The notes under the pieces are model-generated. The model saw only the letters and a list, made by a program, of their open reading frames with translations, searched no databases and had not been told where the DNA came from. A stretch of DNA of 64,000 nt, from assembly GCF_051133435.1 (NCBI RefSeq), contig NZ_JBPGNY010000005.1, forward strand, positions 186,001-250,000, written 5' to 3'. The translations under genes were made by a program, and so were the position numbers. The stretch is from JAAYAO01 sp051133435. GTDB taxonomy: Bacteria > Actinomycetota > Actinomycetes > Propionibacteriales > Propionibacteriaceae. Below are positions 9,267 to 17,946 of the stretch, one piece after another (position 1 is the first letter of the stretch; each line of letters opens with the position of its first letter).

Positions 9267-10658
9267 TCACCGGTTACCTCCGGACTTGTTGCCGCGTTTC
9301 TCCCTGGCGCGGACCTCCAGGTGCACCGGGGTGCCGCGGAAGCCGAAATCTTCGCGCAGGCGGCGTTCGATGAAGCGCAGGTAGCCCGGTTCGATGGTGC
9401 CGGAAGTGAACAGGGCGAAGGTGGGCGGGCAGGCGTGGGCCTGGGTGCCGAACAGCACCCGAGGTTGCTTGCCGCTGCGCACCGGGTGCGGGTGGGCGGC
9501 CACCACCCGGCCGAGGAAAGCGTTGAGTTTGCCGGTGGTGATCCGGGTGCCCCACGATTCGAGGGCTTCGTTGATGCCGCGTTGCAGCTTGTCGACATTG
9601 CGGCCGGTGAGCGCGGAGATGTTCACGTGTCCGGCCCAGCCGAACTGCACCAGGTCGCGTTCCATCTCGCGTTCCAGGTAGCGGCGGCGTTCCTCATCGG
9701 TCAGATCCCACTTGTTGAAGGCGATCACCAGGGCACGGCCGGCGTCCTCGACCATCGACAGGATGCGGGTGTCCTGTTCGCTGATCGGTTCGGAGGCGTC
9801 GATCACCACGATGCACACCTCGGCGCGTTCGATCGCAGCCGCGGTGCGCAGGCTGGCGTAGTACTCGTGCCCGGAGGCCTCCTTCACCCGGCGCCGGATG
9901 CCGGCGGTGTCGATCAACTGGAAGGTCTCACCGGCGATCTCGACCAGCTCGTCGACCGGGTCGACGGTGGTGCCGGCGACATCGGAGACCACCGAACGCT
10001 CCTGGCGGGCCAGCTTGTTCAACAGGCTCGATTTGCCCACATTCGGCCGACCGACAATGGCGACCCGCCGGGGGCCACCGGGGGCCGGGGCGCTTTCGGT
10101 CGGGGCGTCGGGGATGACCTCCATCAGGGCGTCCAGCAGGTCGCCCGACCCGCGCCCGTGCAGGGCCGAAACCGGGTGCGGCTCCCCCAGGCCGAGGTTC
10201 CACATGGACGCGGCCTCGGCCTCGGTGCGCTGGTCGTCGACCTTGTTGGCAGCCAGAACCACCGGCTTGTGCGAGCGGCGCAGCACCTGGACGACCGCCT
10301 CGTCCTCATCGAGGGTGCCGACGGTGGCGTCCACCACGAACAGCACCGCATCGGCGGCGGCGATCGCCAACTCGGCCTGTTCGGCGATCTGGGCGGCCAT
10401 CCCCTGGGCATCGGAGACCCAGCCTCCGGTGTCGACCAGCACGAACTCGCGTCCGTTCCAGTTCGCGTCGTAGGAGACCCGGTCGCGGGTCACTCCCGGC
10501 ACATCCTGGACGACCGCGGCGCGGCGTCCGATGATGCGGTTCACCAGGGTGGACTTGCCGACGTTGGGACGCCCGACCACCGCCACGACCGGTTTCAGTG
10601 CGAGTGCGCCCGCTTCTTCGGTGTCGTGCCAGCCCGGGGCGTCCAGGTTGTCGTTCAT
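9267..10658 (-). CDS. der: Ribosome biogenesis GTPase Der (EngA)
   Basis: An essential tandem-GTPase factor for 50S subunit assembly. Two G domains are visible, each with GRPNVGKS(T/S), DTGGW or DTAGI and NKVD or NKWD motifs, followed by the C-terminal KH-like domain ending in a basic tail (KRGNKSGGNR). Length is 463 residues, typical. The N-terminal extension before the first G domain (about 25 residues) is normal in actinobacteria. The start at ATG 10658 has AAGGA six bases upstream; GTG 10661 is the next codon up. In many actinobacteria der follows cmk and plsC. Here those genes lie on the same strand upstream, with a small plus-strand gene between. Confidence 0.95.
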   Translation of the reverse strand: MNDNLDAPGWHDTEEAGALALKPVVAVVGRPNVGKSTLVNRIIGRRAAVVQDVPGVTRDRVSYDANWNGREFVLVDTGGWVSDAQGMAAQIAEQAELAIAAADAVLFVVDATVGTLDEDEAVVQVLRRSHKPVVLAANKVDDQRTEAEAASMWNLGLGEPHPVSALHGRGSGDLLDALMEVIPDAPTESAPAPGGPRRVAIVGRPNVGKSSLLNKLARQERSVVSDVAGTTVDPVDELVEIAGETFQLIDTAGIRRRVKEASGHEYYASLRTAAAIERAEVCIVVIDASEPISEQDTRILSMVEDAGRALVIAFNKWDLTDEERRRYLEREMERDLVQFGWAGHVNISALTGRNVDKLQRGINEALESWGTRITTGKLNAFLGRVVAAHPHPVRSGKQPRVLFGTQAHACPPTFALFTSGTIEPGYLRFIERRLREDFGFRGTPVHLEVRAREKRGNKSGGNR

Positions 10659-10663
10659 CACAT

Positions 10664-10693
10664 TTCCTTCGATCGAATCGACCCCTCAGGCTA
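10664..10693 (-). promoter_or_regulatory. Predicted der promoter and ribosome-binding site
   Basis: On the minus strand a TAGCCT hexamer (10688-10693) would start transcription near 10680, giving a short leader with AAGGA (10665-10669) six bases before the ATG. It faces the leaderless promoter of the small gene at 10734. Confidence 0.4.
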
Positions 10694-10720
10694 CACGCCC
10701 GCTGCGACCCATCCGCTGCC

Positions 10721-10733
10721 TAGACTCGCGGTC
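10721..10733 (+). promoter_or_regulatory. Predicted leaderless promoter
   Basis: TAGACT (10721-10726) followed by exactly 7 bases and then ATG 10734. No Shine-Dalgarno is present. This spacing recurs at many starts in the window. Confidence 0.55.
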
Positions 10734-10943
10734 ATGGATCCGCGTATTCCTCCCCCGATTGTCGGCCGTGACCTGGGTGCGGAGTTGCGTGCCCTGAACA
10801 AGCAGTTGCAGGACCTGAGCAAGCGTGAGGCCGACCGGATCGAGAAGATGCTCGCCGCCGACGACCTCAGCGACGAAGAACGTCAGCACTGGAGGGGCGA
10901 ACTCGAGCGTTTCCGCAAGGTGCAGTCCACCGAGCTCGACTGA
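10734..10943 (+). CDS. Small helical protein of unknown function
   Basis: A 69-residue protein that I do not recognise. The N-terminus is proline-rich (MDPRIPPPIVG). The rest is strongly charged and likely one long helix or a helical pair (about residues 15-65) with heptad-like leucine spacing. There is no membrane segment or cysteine. It is supported as a gene by its own leaderless-type promoter, actinobacterial third-position GC and its position in a gap between minus-strand genes. It is convergent with plsC, 12 bases away. Confidence 0.6.
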   Translation: MDPRIPPPIVGRDLGAELRALNKQLQDLSKREADRIEKMLAADDLSDEERQHWRGELERFRKVQSTELD

Positions 10944-10955
10944 CCCCGGTACGGC

Positions 10956-11669
10956 TCAGTGTGGCAGGGGTTCGCCCGGTAAGCGCATCCCGCTGCTGAG
11001 CTCCACCCGGCGCACCTCGGCCGAGAGGCGGTCGGCCAGCACACCGGTCCACTGCGCCACCGATTGCCTGGTGCGCGGCCAGGCCAGCTCGGGTACGTCG
11101 GTGATCGGCGCGCCGTACTCGATGTGGATCCGGGCCCCGCGGCCGGGGAGTTCCTTGGCGGTTTGGCCGGGCAGCCGGGTACCGAGCAGGGTCACCGGAA
11201 TGATCGGGGCACCGGTGACCATCGCCAGGTAGGTGATGCCACCCATCAGCCGGGTCATGTCACCGGTGGCGCGGCGGCCCTCGGGGAAGATCGTCAACGC
11301 GTAGCCGCGCTCGAGCACGTCCAGACAGCGGCGGATCGCGCCCACGTCGAGCGTGTTGCGGTCCACCGGGATCTGCCCCATCGAGGTCAGTACTCGGCCG
11401 ACCAGGCCACGGAAGAGATCGGCCTTGGCCAGGGCGATCGTCGGCCGGGGTGCGGTGATCACCGCCAGGGGGCCGTCCAGCACGCCGAGGTGGTTGACCG
11501 CCAGCAGGGCCGGGCCCTCGGGCGGCACCAGATGGGTGCCTTCGGTGCTGATGTCGAACCACCGGCGCAGGCCGAAGTCGGCCCAGGGACGCAGGGCGGT
11601 CAACAGACCGGTTCCTGCGGGGCGGGTGGTGACGAGTGAGCGCTGATGGGGGTGGGTCAGGAGGCTCAT
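10956..11669 (-). CDS. plsC: 1-acyl-sn-glycerol-3-phosphate acyltransferase family protein
   Basis: Membrane-associated acyltransferase of phospholipid synthesis, or a related lysophospholipid acyltransferase. The catalytic block is NHLGVLDG (an NHX4D variant of the usual HX4D), followed by the glycerophosphate-binding FPEGRR and a GAPIIPV block. Length is 237 residues, normal. It sits directly after cmk (8 bases), a conserved actinobacterial pairing. No strong ribosome-binding sequence precedes ATG 11669, so translation may depend on cmk. The exact acyl acceptor is not certain. Confidence 0.85.
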   Translation of the reverse strand: MSLLTHPHQRSLVTTRPAGTGLLTALRPWADFGLRRWFDISTEGTHLVPPEGPALLAVNHLGVLDGPLAVITAPRPTIALAKADLFRGLVGRVLTSMGQIPVDRNTLDVGAIRRCLDVLERGYALTIFPEGRRATGDMTRLMGGITYLAMVTGAPIIPVTLLGTRLPGQTAKELPGRGARIHIEYGAPITDVPELAWPRTRQSVAQWTGVLADRLSAEVRRVELSSGMRLPGEPLPH

Positions 11670-11676
11670 GGTCGGG

Positions 11677-12348
11677 TTACGTCTTTCTGTCGCGGGCTGC
11701 GCTAACCAGTTCGGAGACCAGGTCGATGACCTGATCCAGATTGATGAAGGTGGAATCGATGACGTGTACGCCGTCGGCGGCGGTCTGGAACTCCGCGACC
11801 TTCGAGTCGTCCCGGTCGCGACGCAGCACCTGATCGGTGACGTCGGCCTGGTCGACCCCGTCCAGTTCGGCCTGCCGGCGCGCGACCCGAGCCTCGGGGT
11901 CGGCGACCAGCAGCACCCGCACATCGGCGTCGGGTGCCACGACCGTGGTGATGTCGCGGCCCTCGGCGACGATGCCGCCGGGGCTTTCGGCGATCTCGGC
12001 CTGCTGGCGGGCGATCAGGATCTCGCGCACCGCCGGGATGGTGGCCACCACCGATACCGACTCCGACACCCGCGGGTCACGGATCGCTTCGGTGACGTCG
12101 TGCCCGTTGATCTCGACCCGGGGATTGTTCGGGTCGCGGGTCATCACCAGGTCGGCCTCGCGCACCACCCGGGTGATCTCCTCGGGACCGGCGTCGATCA
12201 GTCCCGCCTCCAGCACCGCCCAGGTCATCGCCCGGTACATTGCGCCGGTGTCGAGGTACTCGAATCCGAATCTGGTCGCCACCCCGCGTGACGTCGATGA
12301 TTTACCCGACCCGCTGGGGCCGTCCATGGCCACGACCAGTTCACTCAC
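11677..12348 (-). CDS. cmk: Cytidylate kinase
   Basis: Phosphorylates CMP and dCMP using ATP. The P-loop is GPSGSGKSS near the N-terminus, followed by the CMP-binding YLDTGAMYRA and the arginine-rich GRDITT region. Length is 223 residues, as in the family. The start is set at GTG 12348 because a TAGTGT hexamer ends 7 bases before it, a leaderless arrangement; an in-frame GTG at 12357 lies inside that promoter. It heads a probable cmk-plsC unit. Confidence 0.93.
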   Translation of the reverse strand: MSELVVAMDGPSGSGKSSTSRGVATRFGFEYLDTGAMYRAMTWAVLEAGLIDAGPEEITRVVREADLVMTRDPNNPRVEINGHDVTEAIRDPRVSESVSVVATIPAVREILIARQQAEIAESPGGIVAEGRDITTVVAPDADVRVLLVADPEARVARRQAELDGVDQADVTDQVLRRDRDDSKVAEFQTAADGVHVIDSTFINLDQVIDLVSELVSAARDRKT

Positions 12349-12361
12349 GAAAGTCACACTA
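12349..12361 (-). promoter_or_regulatory. Predicted leaderless promoter of cmk
   Basis: On the minus strand TAGTGT (12356-12361) is followed by 7 bases and GTG 12348. This decides the cmk start. Confidence 0.5.
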
Positions 12362-12435
12362 CAACCGGCAAATCGAAGAAACCGTGGCGTCCGGGCAACG
12401 TGTCGGTAACAGGCTGCGGTCCACTGGGGGCCGGT

Positions 12436-13512
12436 TCAGCCGACGAACCAGCCGGCCTCGCGCATCAGCCGCTCCAACTCGCCCCGGCGTTCGGGGTCGA
12501 CCGCGACCGACAGCGAACCCACCCGACGCACCGGATCGTGTTCGATCGACACGTCCTCGATGTTCACCCCGGCTTGGGAGATGTCGGTGAACAGCTTGGC
12601 CAGCGCACCCGGGCTGTCGGGAATCTCCACCACGACCTGGGCGTAATCGACCAGCGGGGCGCCGTGTTTGCCGGGGATTCGCCGGGTTCCGGCCCGGGCT
12701 CCCTCCAACACGCTACGCACCCGGTCCGAGGGCGGGTTGTCCAGGGCCTCGATCACCTCGTTGAGGCGTTCGCGCACCCCTTCCAGTTCCGGACGCAGGG
12801 CCCGGGCATTGGTGGTGATGATCTGTTCCCACAGCACCGGATCCGAACCGGCGATCCGAGTGACATCACGCACCCCCTGACCGGCCAACCACAGGTGTTC
12901 CCGCGGTACGTCCAGCAGATGATCGGCCATCAGCACCGACATCAGATGCGGCAGATGCGAAATCCGGGCGACGGCTGCGTCGTGATCGTCGGGGTCGAGG
13001 AAGATCACCCGTCCACCGCAGGCCTCCCCCAGCCGGTGCACGGTGTCCAGGGCCTCCGGGGTCGCTTCCCGGTGCGGGGTGATCGCCCAGGTGCGATCCA
13101 CGAACAGGTCGGGACGGGCGGTGACCGGCCCGGACAGGTGGGAACCGGCCATCGGGTGGCAGCCGACGTAGCGGGTCAGGCTGACATCACCGAAGTGTTC
13201 GGCGAGTTGCCGCAGCACGGTGCCCTTGACCGATCCGACATCGGTGACCACGGCCGAGGGGTACTCCAGGAGCGCCTCGGCGACCACCGAGGCCAGGGCG
13301 GTCGGCGGCACCGCGACCACCACCAGCTTCACCTCACCCTCGGGGATCGGCACCAGTGATCCGGCGCCCAGGGTGGCCGCGACCCGGGCATGGCTGACGA
13401 TGCGATCGCGCAATTGCACGCGTTCGCCGAACTCGGTCAGCGCGGCACCCACCGAGGCACCCAACAGCCCGGTACCGATCACCACCACCGGGCCCAGAGC
13501 GGGCTGGTTCAC
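12436..13512 (-). CDS. tyrA: Prephenate dehydrogenase with ACT domain
   Basis: Oxidatively decarboxylates prephenate to 4-hydroxyphenylpyruvate in tyrosine synthesis. The N-terminal NAD-binding motif is VVIGTGLLGASVG, followed by the prephenate dehydrogenase domain (GCHPMAGSHLSGP, about residues 110-125) and a C-terminal ACT domain (about residues 285-355, VVEIPDSPGALAKLFTDI) that would bind tyrosine for feedback control. Length is 358 residues. It overlaps the prcA stop by GTGA and so is translationally coupled to the proteasome genes, an unusual placement. The cmk gene follows after 87 bases with its own promoter. Confidence 0.92.
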   Translation of the reverse strand: MNQPALGPVVVIGTGLLGASVGAALTEFGERVQLRDRIVSHARVAATLGAGSLVPIPEGEVKLVVVAVPPTALASVVAEALLEYPSAVVTDVGSVKGTVLRQLAEHFGDVSLTRYVGCHPMAGSHLSGPVTARPDLFVDRTWAITPHREATPEALDTVHRLGEACGGRVIFLDPDDHDAAVARISHLPHLMSVLMADHLLDVPREHLWLAGQGVRDVTRIAGSDPVLWEQIITTNARALRPELEGVRERLNEVIEALDNPPSDRVRSVLEGARAGTRRIPGKHGAPLVDYAQVVVEIPDSPGALAKLFTDISQAGVNIEDVSIEHDPVRRVGSLSVAVDPERRGELERLMREAGWFVG

Positions 13513-14210
13513 GAGGCCTGTTCCAGCATCTCGGCCAGGGTCCGGTCATTCAGCCGGCGGAACTTGCGCGGGGCCACCCGGGTGCGGTCGAGGACGGCGA
13601 CCTCGAGGGAATCCACGTCCAGGGTGCGGTGTTCGGCACTGTCGCTGCCCAGAGCATGTACCGCCAGGCGCACCGCGTCGTCGAGGGCGATGTCGTCGTG
13701 GTAACCCTCGGCCACCACCGCGCTGATCGCCTCGGTGGCACCGCCCATCACCGCGAAGTTCGCCTCATCGGCCACCGACCCGTCGTAGGTGAGTCGGTAG
13801 ATCTCGTCGTGGCCGGGATCGGAGCCCAATTCGGCGACGATCAACTCGACCTCGTAGGGCTTCTCACCACCACTGGAGAAGATCGTGCCGAGCAACTGGG
13901 CGTAGGCGTTGGCCAGCCCGCGGCCGGTGACATCGGCCCGGTCGTAGGAATAGCCGCGCATGTCGGCGTGCCGGATGCCCGCGATCCGCAGGTTCTCGAA
14001 CTCGTTGTACTTGCCGACCGCGGCGAAGCCGATCCGGTCGTAGATCTCCGAGATCTTGTGCAGGGTCTGCGAACGGTTCTCGGCCACCATGCAGATGCCG
14101 TCGGCATACTGCAACACCACCACCGAACGACCTCGGGCGATGCCCTTGCGGGCGAAGTCGGCCCGGTCTTTCATTTGCTGTTCGGGGGCGACGTAGAACG
14201 GCGAGCTCAT
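13509..14210 (-). CDS. prcA: 20S proteasome alpha subunit
   Basis: Forms the outer heptameric rings of the bacterial 20S core particle and its gate. The N-terminus (MSSPFYVAPEQQMKDRADFARKG) is the typical gating tail and H0 helix, followed by the alpha-type fold block GIARGRSVVVLQYADGICMVAEN. There is no N-terminal catalytic threonine, as expected. It is 233 residues. The gene follows prcB after 16 bases and overlaps tyrA by GTGA. The gene usually found next, pafA (Pup ligase), is absent here. Confidence 0.95.
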   Translation of the reverse strand: MSSPFYVAPEQQMKDRADFARKGIARGRSVVVLQYADGICMVAENRSQTLHKISEIYDRIGFAAVGKYNEFENLRIAGIRHADMRGYSYDRADVTGRGLANAYAQLLGTIFSSGGEKPYEVELIVAELGSDPGHDEIYRLTYDGSVADEANFAVMGGATEAISAVVAEGYHDDIALDDAVRLAVHALGSDSAEHRTLDVDSLEVAVLDRTRVAPRKFRRLNDRTLAEMLEQAS

Positions 14211-14226
14211 GGGTACTTCTTTCCTG

Positions 14227-15054
14227 TCAGGTCAGGGGTGCGGCGGGACCATCGGGACGTTCGCGACGCCCGGCGATCACCTCATCGGTGATCTCGGTCA
14301 TCAGGTCCTCGGACAACTCGCTCACCCCGTCGGGGCCGGCCACCATCACGATCGGGTAGATCTTGCGCATCAGGTCGGGCCCACCGGTGGCGGCATCGTC
14401 GTCGGCCGCGTCGAACAGGGCTTGCACGATCGCGGTGGCGATCCCGCGCAGGTCCAGATCGGGACGGTAGAGCTTCTTCAGCGTGCCGCGGGCGAAGATC
14501 GAGCCCGAGCCGACCGAATGGAAGGACGTCTCCTCGTACCGACCGCCGGTGGCGTCGTAGGAGAAGATCCGGCCCAACTCCGCGGAGTGGTCCCAGCCGG
14601 CGAACAGCGGCAGCACGGCCAACCCTTGCAGGGCCATCGGCAGGTTCTGCCGGATCAGGGCCGAGAGCCGGTTCGCCTTGCCGTCCAACGACAGCGGGGC
14701 GCCCTCGATCTTCTCGTAGTGCTCCAGTTCGACCCGGAACAGCCGCACCATTTCGACCGCCAGGCCGGCCGCCCCGGCGATGCCGATCAGCGAGTACTCG
14801 TCGGAGGCGTAGACCTTCTGGATGTCGCGCTGAGCGATCAGGTTGCCCATCGTGGCGCGGCGGTCACCGGCCATCACCACCCCGTCGGGGAAGGTCGCCG
14901 ACACGATCGTGGTGCCGTGTGGGGAAAGCTCACCCATGGGTTGCCCCGCATGCCGGAAGGGCAGCACCTCGGGTGCCACCTGCGAGACGAACTCGCTGAA
15001 CGATGAGGTGCCCGCGCGCAGGTAGGCGGCGGGCAGAACTTCGGGACGGCTCAC
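14227..15054 (-). CDS. prcB: 20S proteasome beta subunit
   Basis: Catalytic subunit of the proteasome inner rings. A 47-residue propeptide ends at HG before Thr48, which becomes Thr1 of the mature enzyme (TTIVSATFPDGVVMAGDRR). The lysine of that ...GDRR region and the GSGSIFARG block are visible. Length is 275 residues, normal. It overlaps the pup stop by ATGA and precedes prcA, the standard actinobacterial order pup-prcB-prcA. Confidence 0.96.
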   Translation of the reverse strand: MSRPEVLPAAYLRAGTSSFSEFVSQVAPEVLPFRHAGQPMGELSPHGTTIVSATFPDGVVMAGDRRATMGNLIAQRDIQKVYASDEYSLIGIAGAAGLAVEMVRLFRVELEHYEKIEGAPLSLDGKANRLSALIRQNLPMALQGLAVLPLFAGWDHSAELGRIFSYDATGGRYEETSFHSVGSGSIFARGTLKKLYRPDLDLRGIATAIVQALFDAADDDAATGGPDLMRKIYPIVMVAGPDGVSELSEDLMTEITDEVIAGRRERPDGPAAPLT

Positions 15055-15239
15055 TGGCCACCTTTCTGCACGAACGAACGGACGAACTCCTCGGCATTGG
15101 ACTCCAACACGTCATCGATTTCGTCCAACAAGCTGTCGAAGGCCTCGTCACTGGGCCGGGCCTGCACGGTTTGCTGCTGATCGGCCTGCTCGTCGGCATC
15201 GTCGCCGCGCCGCGGCCGTTGCTGATATTCCTGCGCCAC
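15051..15239 (-). CDS. pup: Prokaryotic ubiquitin-like protein Pup
   Basis: A 62-residue intrinsically disordered tag that is attached to lysines of proteins destined for the proteasome. It ends in GGQ; the C-terminal glutamine must be deamidated by Dop before ligation. The helical Arc-binding region is ARPSDEAFDSLLDEIDDVL (about residues 27-45). The GTG start is preceded by a near-perfect AGGAGGT 7 bases upstream, the strongest ribosome-binding site seen in this operon, which fits a need for more Pup than enzyme. It follows dop after 41 bases and overlaps prcB. Confidence 0.96.
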   Translation of the reverse strand: MAQEYQQRPRRGDDADEQADQQQTVQARPSDEAFDSLLDEIDDVLESNAEEFVRSFVQKGGQ

Positions 15240-15280
15240 TGCCCCACCTCCTGTCGATGTCGCAGGCCAGCCTACCCGGG

Positions 15281-16810
15281 TTAGCCGCCGGACAGCGCCC
15301 GCAGCAGTTCCTCGACCGTGTCACAACGATGCACAAGCTGCTCGGTGAGCTCGCGGGTACCGCGCAGAGGTTCGATCATCTCCACCCGGTGCAGAGCTCC
15401 GTCCCCAGTTGCCAGAATCAGCGAATCCCAGGACGCGGCGCGCACCCGGTCACCGAACTTCGCCATCACCCGGCCCCGGAACCAGGCCCGGGTGTCGGGA
15501 GGCGGATGGTCGCGGGCGTTCCGCACCGCGGCATCGTCGACGATCCGTTGCATCCGGCCGCGTTCGGTCAACCTCCGGTACAGACTGCGGGCGGGATCGA
15601 CGTCGGCGTACTGCAGGTCGATCAGAGCGAGTTTGGCCGCATCCCACGCCAGGTCGTCGCGGGCCCGGTACGACTCCAACAGGCGGAGCTTGGCCACCCA
15701 GTCGAGTTGATCGGACAACGTGTACGGGTCGGCGCGCAGACCGTCGAGCACCTGCTGCCAGCGGTCGCAGACCTCGGCTGATTCGCTGCGTTGGGCGTCG
15801 GTCAGATCGGCGGCGTGGTCGGCCAGATACTGCCGGCACAGTTCCAGCCAGCGTTGCTGGAAGTCGAGCGCGGTGCAGGTGCTGCCGTCGGCCAGTTCCA
15901 GCGGCGCGGTACAGGTCAGGTCGTGGCTCACCAGGTGCATCGCCGCGACCGGGTGGGCAAGTTTCAGTTCCTCGGCCCGCGAGCGCGGCAGCAGGCCGGC
16001 ACTGATCGCGCGCAAGACCAGGGCCGCGGTGCCGAACTTCAACCAGGTGGCCACCTCACTGCGGTTGGCATCACCGGTGATCACATGCAGCCGTCGGTAG
16101 ATCTTCGGGTCGGCGTGCGGCTCATCGCGGGTGTTGATGATCGGGCGCAACATGGTGGTTTCCAGGCCCACTTCGCGTTCGAAGAAGTCCGCGCGTTGCG
16201 CGATCTGGAAGCCGGCGACCTCCGAGCCCTGGCCGATCCCGACCCGTCCGGCACCGGTGAAGACCTGCCGGGTGACCAGGAAACCCGTGAACTGGGTGAC
16301 CACCCGGTGGAAGGGCGTCTCGCGGTGCAACAGGTAGTTCTCGTGGCACCCGTAGGCCTGGCCCTTGCCGTCGGTGTTGTTCTTGTACAACCGCACCGGA
16401 CGTCCCAGCCGGGCCTCGGCGAGCCGTCCGGCCTCGGCGACGATCGTGTCCCCGGCGACATCCCAGGCCACCGCATCTCTGGCGGTGGTCACCTCGGGTC
16501 CGGAGTACTCGGGGTGGGCGTGGTCGACATAGAGCCGGGCCCCGTTGGGCAGGATCGTGTTCACCAGCCCGGTTTCGATGTCGGTGAGTTGATCGGGATG
16601 TGCTTCGCTGCGGCCCAACCGGTGACCGCGGGCGTCGCTGAGTGGTTCCTCGGAGCTGAAATCCCAGCCGGTGCGGCCCGCGGCGTGGGCGTCGAGCCAG
16701 GCCTTGAGGACGTGGTGGGACAGGTACATCGGGTGCAGCGGGTCGCTCGGGTCGTCCCCGAGCAGGGCGATGCCGTACTCGGTTTCGATTCCTCCGGCGG
16801 GAACGCTCAC
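15281..16810 (-). CDS. dop: Pup deamidase/depupylase Dop
   Basis: Deamidates the C-terminal glutamine of Pup and removes Pup from substrates. It belongs to the carboxylate-amine ligase (glutamine synthetase-like) fold. The start GGIETEYG carries the conserved metal and nucleotide glutamates. The Dop-specific region before LSDARGHRLGRS, plus NTILPNGARLYVDHAHPEYS and LYKNNTDGKGQAYGCHENY, separate it from PafA. It is 509 residues. Its GTG overlaps the stop of the upstream GTPase gene as GTGA, so translation is coupled to the tubulin/GTPase cluster. In other actinobacteria dop lies close to arc; here 17 kb of that cluster is inserted. Confidence 0.93.
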   Translation of the reverse strand: MSVPAGGIETEYGIALLGDDPSDPLHPMYLSHHVLKAWLDAHAAGRTGWDFSSEEPLSDARGHRLGRSEAHPDQLTDIETGLVNTILPNGARLYVDHAHPEYSGPEVTTARDAVAWDVAGDTIVAEAGRLAEARLGRPVRLYKNNTDGKGQAYGCHENYLLHRETPFHRVVTQFTGFLVTRQVFTGAGRVGIGQGSEVAGFQIAQRADFFEREVGLETTMLRPIINTRDEPHADPKIYRRLHVITGDANRSEVATWLKFGTAALVLRAISAGLLPRSRAEELKLAHPVAAMHLVSHDLTCTAPLELADGSTCTALDFQQRWLELCRQYLADHAADLTDAQRSESAEVCDRWQQVLDGLRADPYTLSDQLDWVAKLRLLESYRARDDLAWDAAKLALIDLQYADVDPARSLYRRLTERGRMQRIVDDAAVRNARDHPPPDTRAWFRGRVMAKFGDRVRAASWDSLILATGDGALHRVEMIEPLRGTRELTEQLVHRCDTVEELLRALSGG

Positions 16811-17946
16811 AACACGCCTTCGCGTTGCAGGGCCCAGCGGATCGGGTCGAGCACCCGGAAGGAGGCGATGCCGTGATCATGAAGGTTCTGACCGTCGGTC
16901 GGGGCACCGAGTGCCGACACCACGAAGAAGCGGTGATCCAGGCTGCGGCCCGAATGGGGACGTTCCACCGCGGTCACGATGTGACCGGCACCCAGGCGTT
17001 GCAGCAGGGAGCGCACCTCGGCGTGGAGTTGATCGGCATCCACCGGGTTCAGCGCGGGCCCCAGCGTGAGGCCGGAGTCACGGATGAAGGCCGCCCCGGA
17101 GTTCGACATGATCCGCGACAGTTGCGTGCCCTCCACATCGCGCAGGGCCTGCATGGTGTCGAACTTCGACAACACCACCCCGAGCCGGGGCTGGCCCGGC
17201 CCGATCAGGCGGTGCAGGTTCTCCAACACCAGAGCCGGATCACCACCCTCGTGCAACTGGGCCGGAATCAGGTCGCGCAATTGGTCGCGCACTTCCGAGA
17301 CCTGGGTCGGGTCGAAAAGGAACAACACCGCCGAGGCGTCCTGGAAGAAACCGAGGTGAGGCTGATTGTCCGGCGGATTCTCCAGGTCCTCCCCCGCGAC
17401 ATCGCGCAGCACCAGGTACCGCGGCACGCCGCGGATCGTGCCCAGCCCCAGAATCAGCGGTTCGCGCTGATAGGAGTCGGACAGGTTCGCCCGCGGCGTG
17501 GGCGGGATGATGCCGCGCGCCTCGTACAACGGACGTTCGTAGACCCGCTCGTAGATCTCCCGGCTGGTGCTGGTGACGAACCTGACCGTGGTCTCCATCG
17601 CCTCGGCCAGCAACTCCAACTGCTTGATCAGCACACCGATGTAGATCGACTTGCCGGTGGCCCGGGCGCCGGCCAGCGCCACACAGGTGGCCTGACCGTG
17701 CCGCCATTCGTCCGGCAGGTGGTAGTGGCAGCGCGGGCAGCACTCCCGGGTGGGGCCCTGGCAGCGTGGGCAGATCACACCGCGGACGGCGGCCTGCGGG
17801 GCGGCGTTCAGCATCGGACGCCAGGTCACCGGGGCGCCGTGCCACCGGCTGGCGATCTGGTCGGGTTCGGGCTTGCACGCCCCCACGCACATGAAGGTGA
17901 GTTGTTGGGGCGGCAGGTTGACGAAACAGTGCGGGCATTTCGTCAC
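16807..17946 (-). CDS. Zinc-ribbon GTPase (DO-GTPase2-like)
   Basis: A 379-residue predicted cytoplasmic GTPase. The N-terminus has CPHC (residues 4-7), a further cysteine pair in FMCVGACK and a second ribbon with CPRC, CC and CPRC (about residues 58-77), suggesting two zinc ribbons. The G domain follows: P-loop ALAGARATGKS, DxxG as LRDVAGEDL and a G4 box SKFD (in VVLSKFDTM) in place of NKxD. The pattern resembles the Pfam 'double-GTPase 2' family, whose genes are found beside GAP1 proteins; a GAP1-like gene is indeed two genes upstream. It overlaps the VWA-like gene by GTGA and dop by GTGA. Cellular role unknown. Confidence 0.75.
   Translation of the reverse strand: MTKCPHCFVNLPPQQLTFMCVGACKPEPDQIASRWHGAPVTWRPMLNAAPQAAVRGVICPRCQGPTRECCPRCHYHLPDEWRHGQATCVALAGARATGKSIYIGVLIKQLELLAEAMETTVRFVTSTSREIYERVYERPLYEARGIIPPTPRANLSDSYQREPLILGLGTIRGVPRYLVLRDVAGEDLENPPDNQPHLGFFQDASAVLFLFDPTQVSEVRDQLRDLIPAQLHEGGDPALVLENLHRLIGPGQPRLGVVLSKFDTMQALRDVEGTQLSRIMSNSGAAFIRDSGLTLGPALNPVDADQLHAEVRSLLQRLGAGHIVTAVERPHSGRSLDHRFFVVSALGAPTDGQNLHDHGIASFRVLDPIRWALQREGVL

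Noticed and set aside
15281..16810. Assignment as PafA (Pup ligase) instead of Dop
   Set aside because: The insertion before LSDARG and the NTILPNGARLYVDHAHPEYS pattern, plus its position directly before pup, match Dop.
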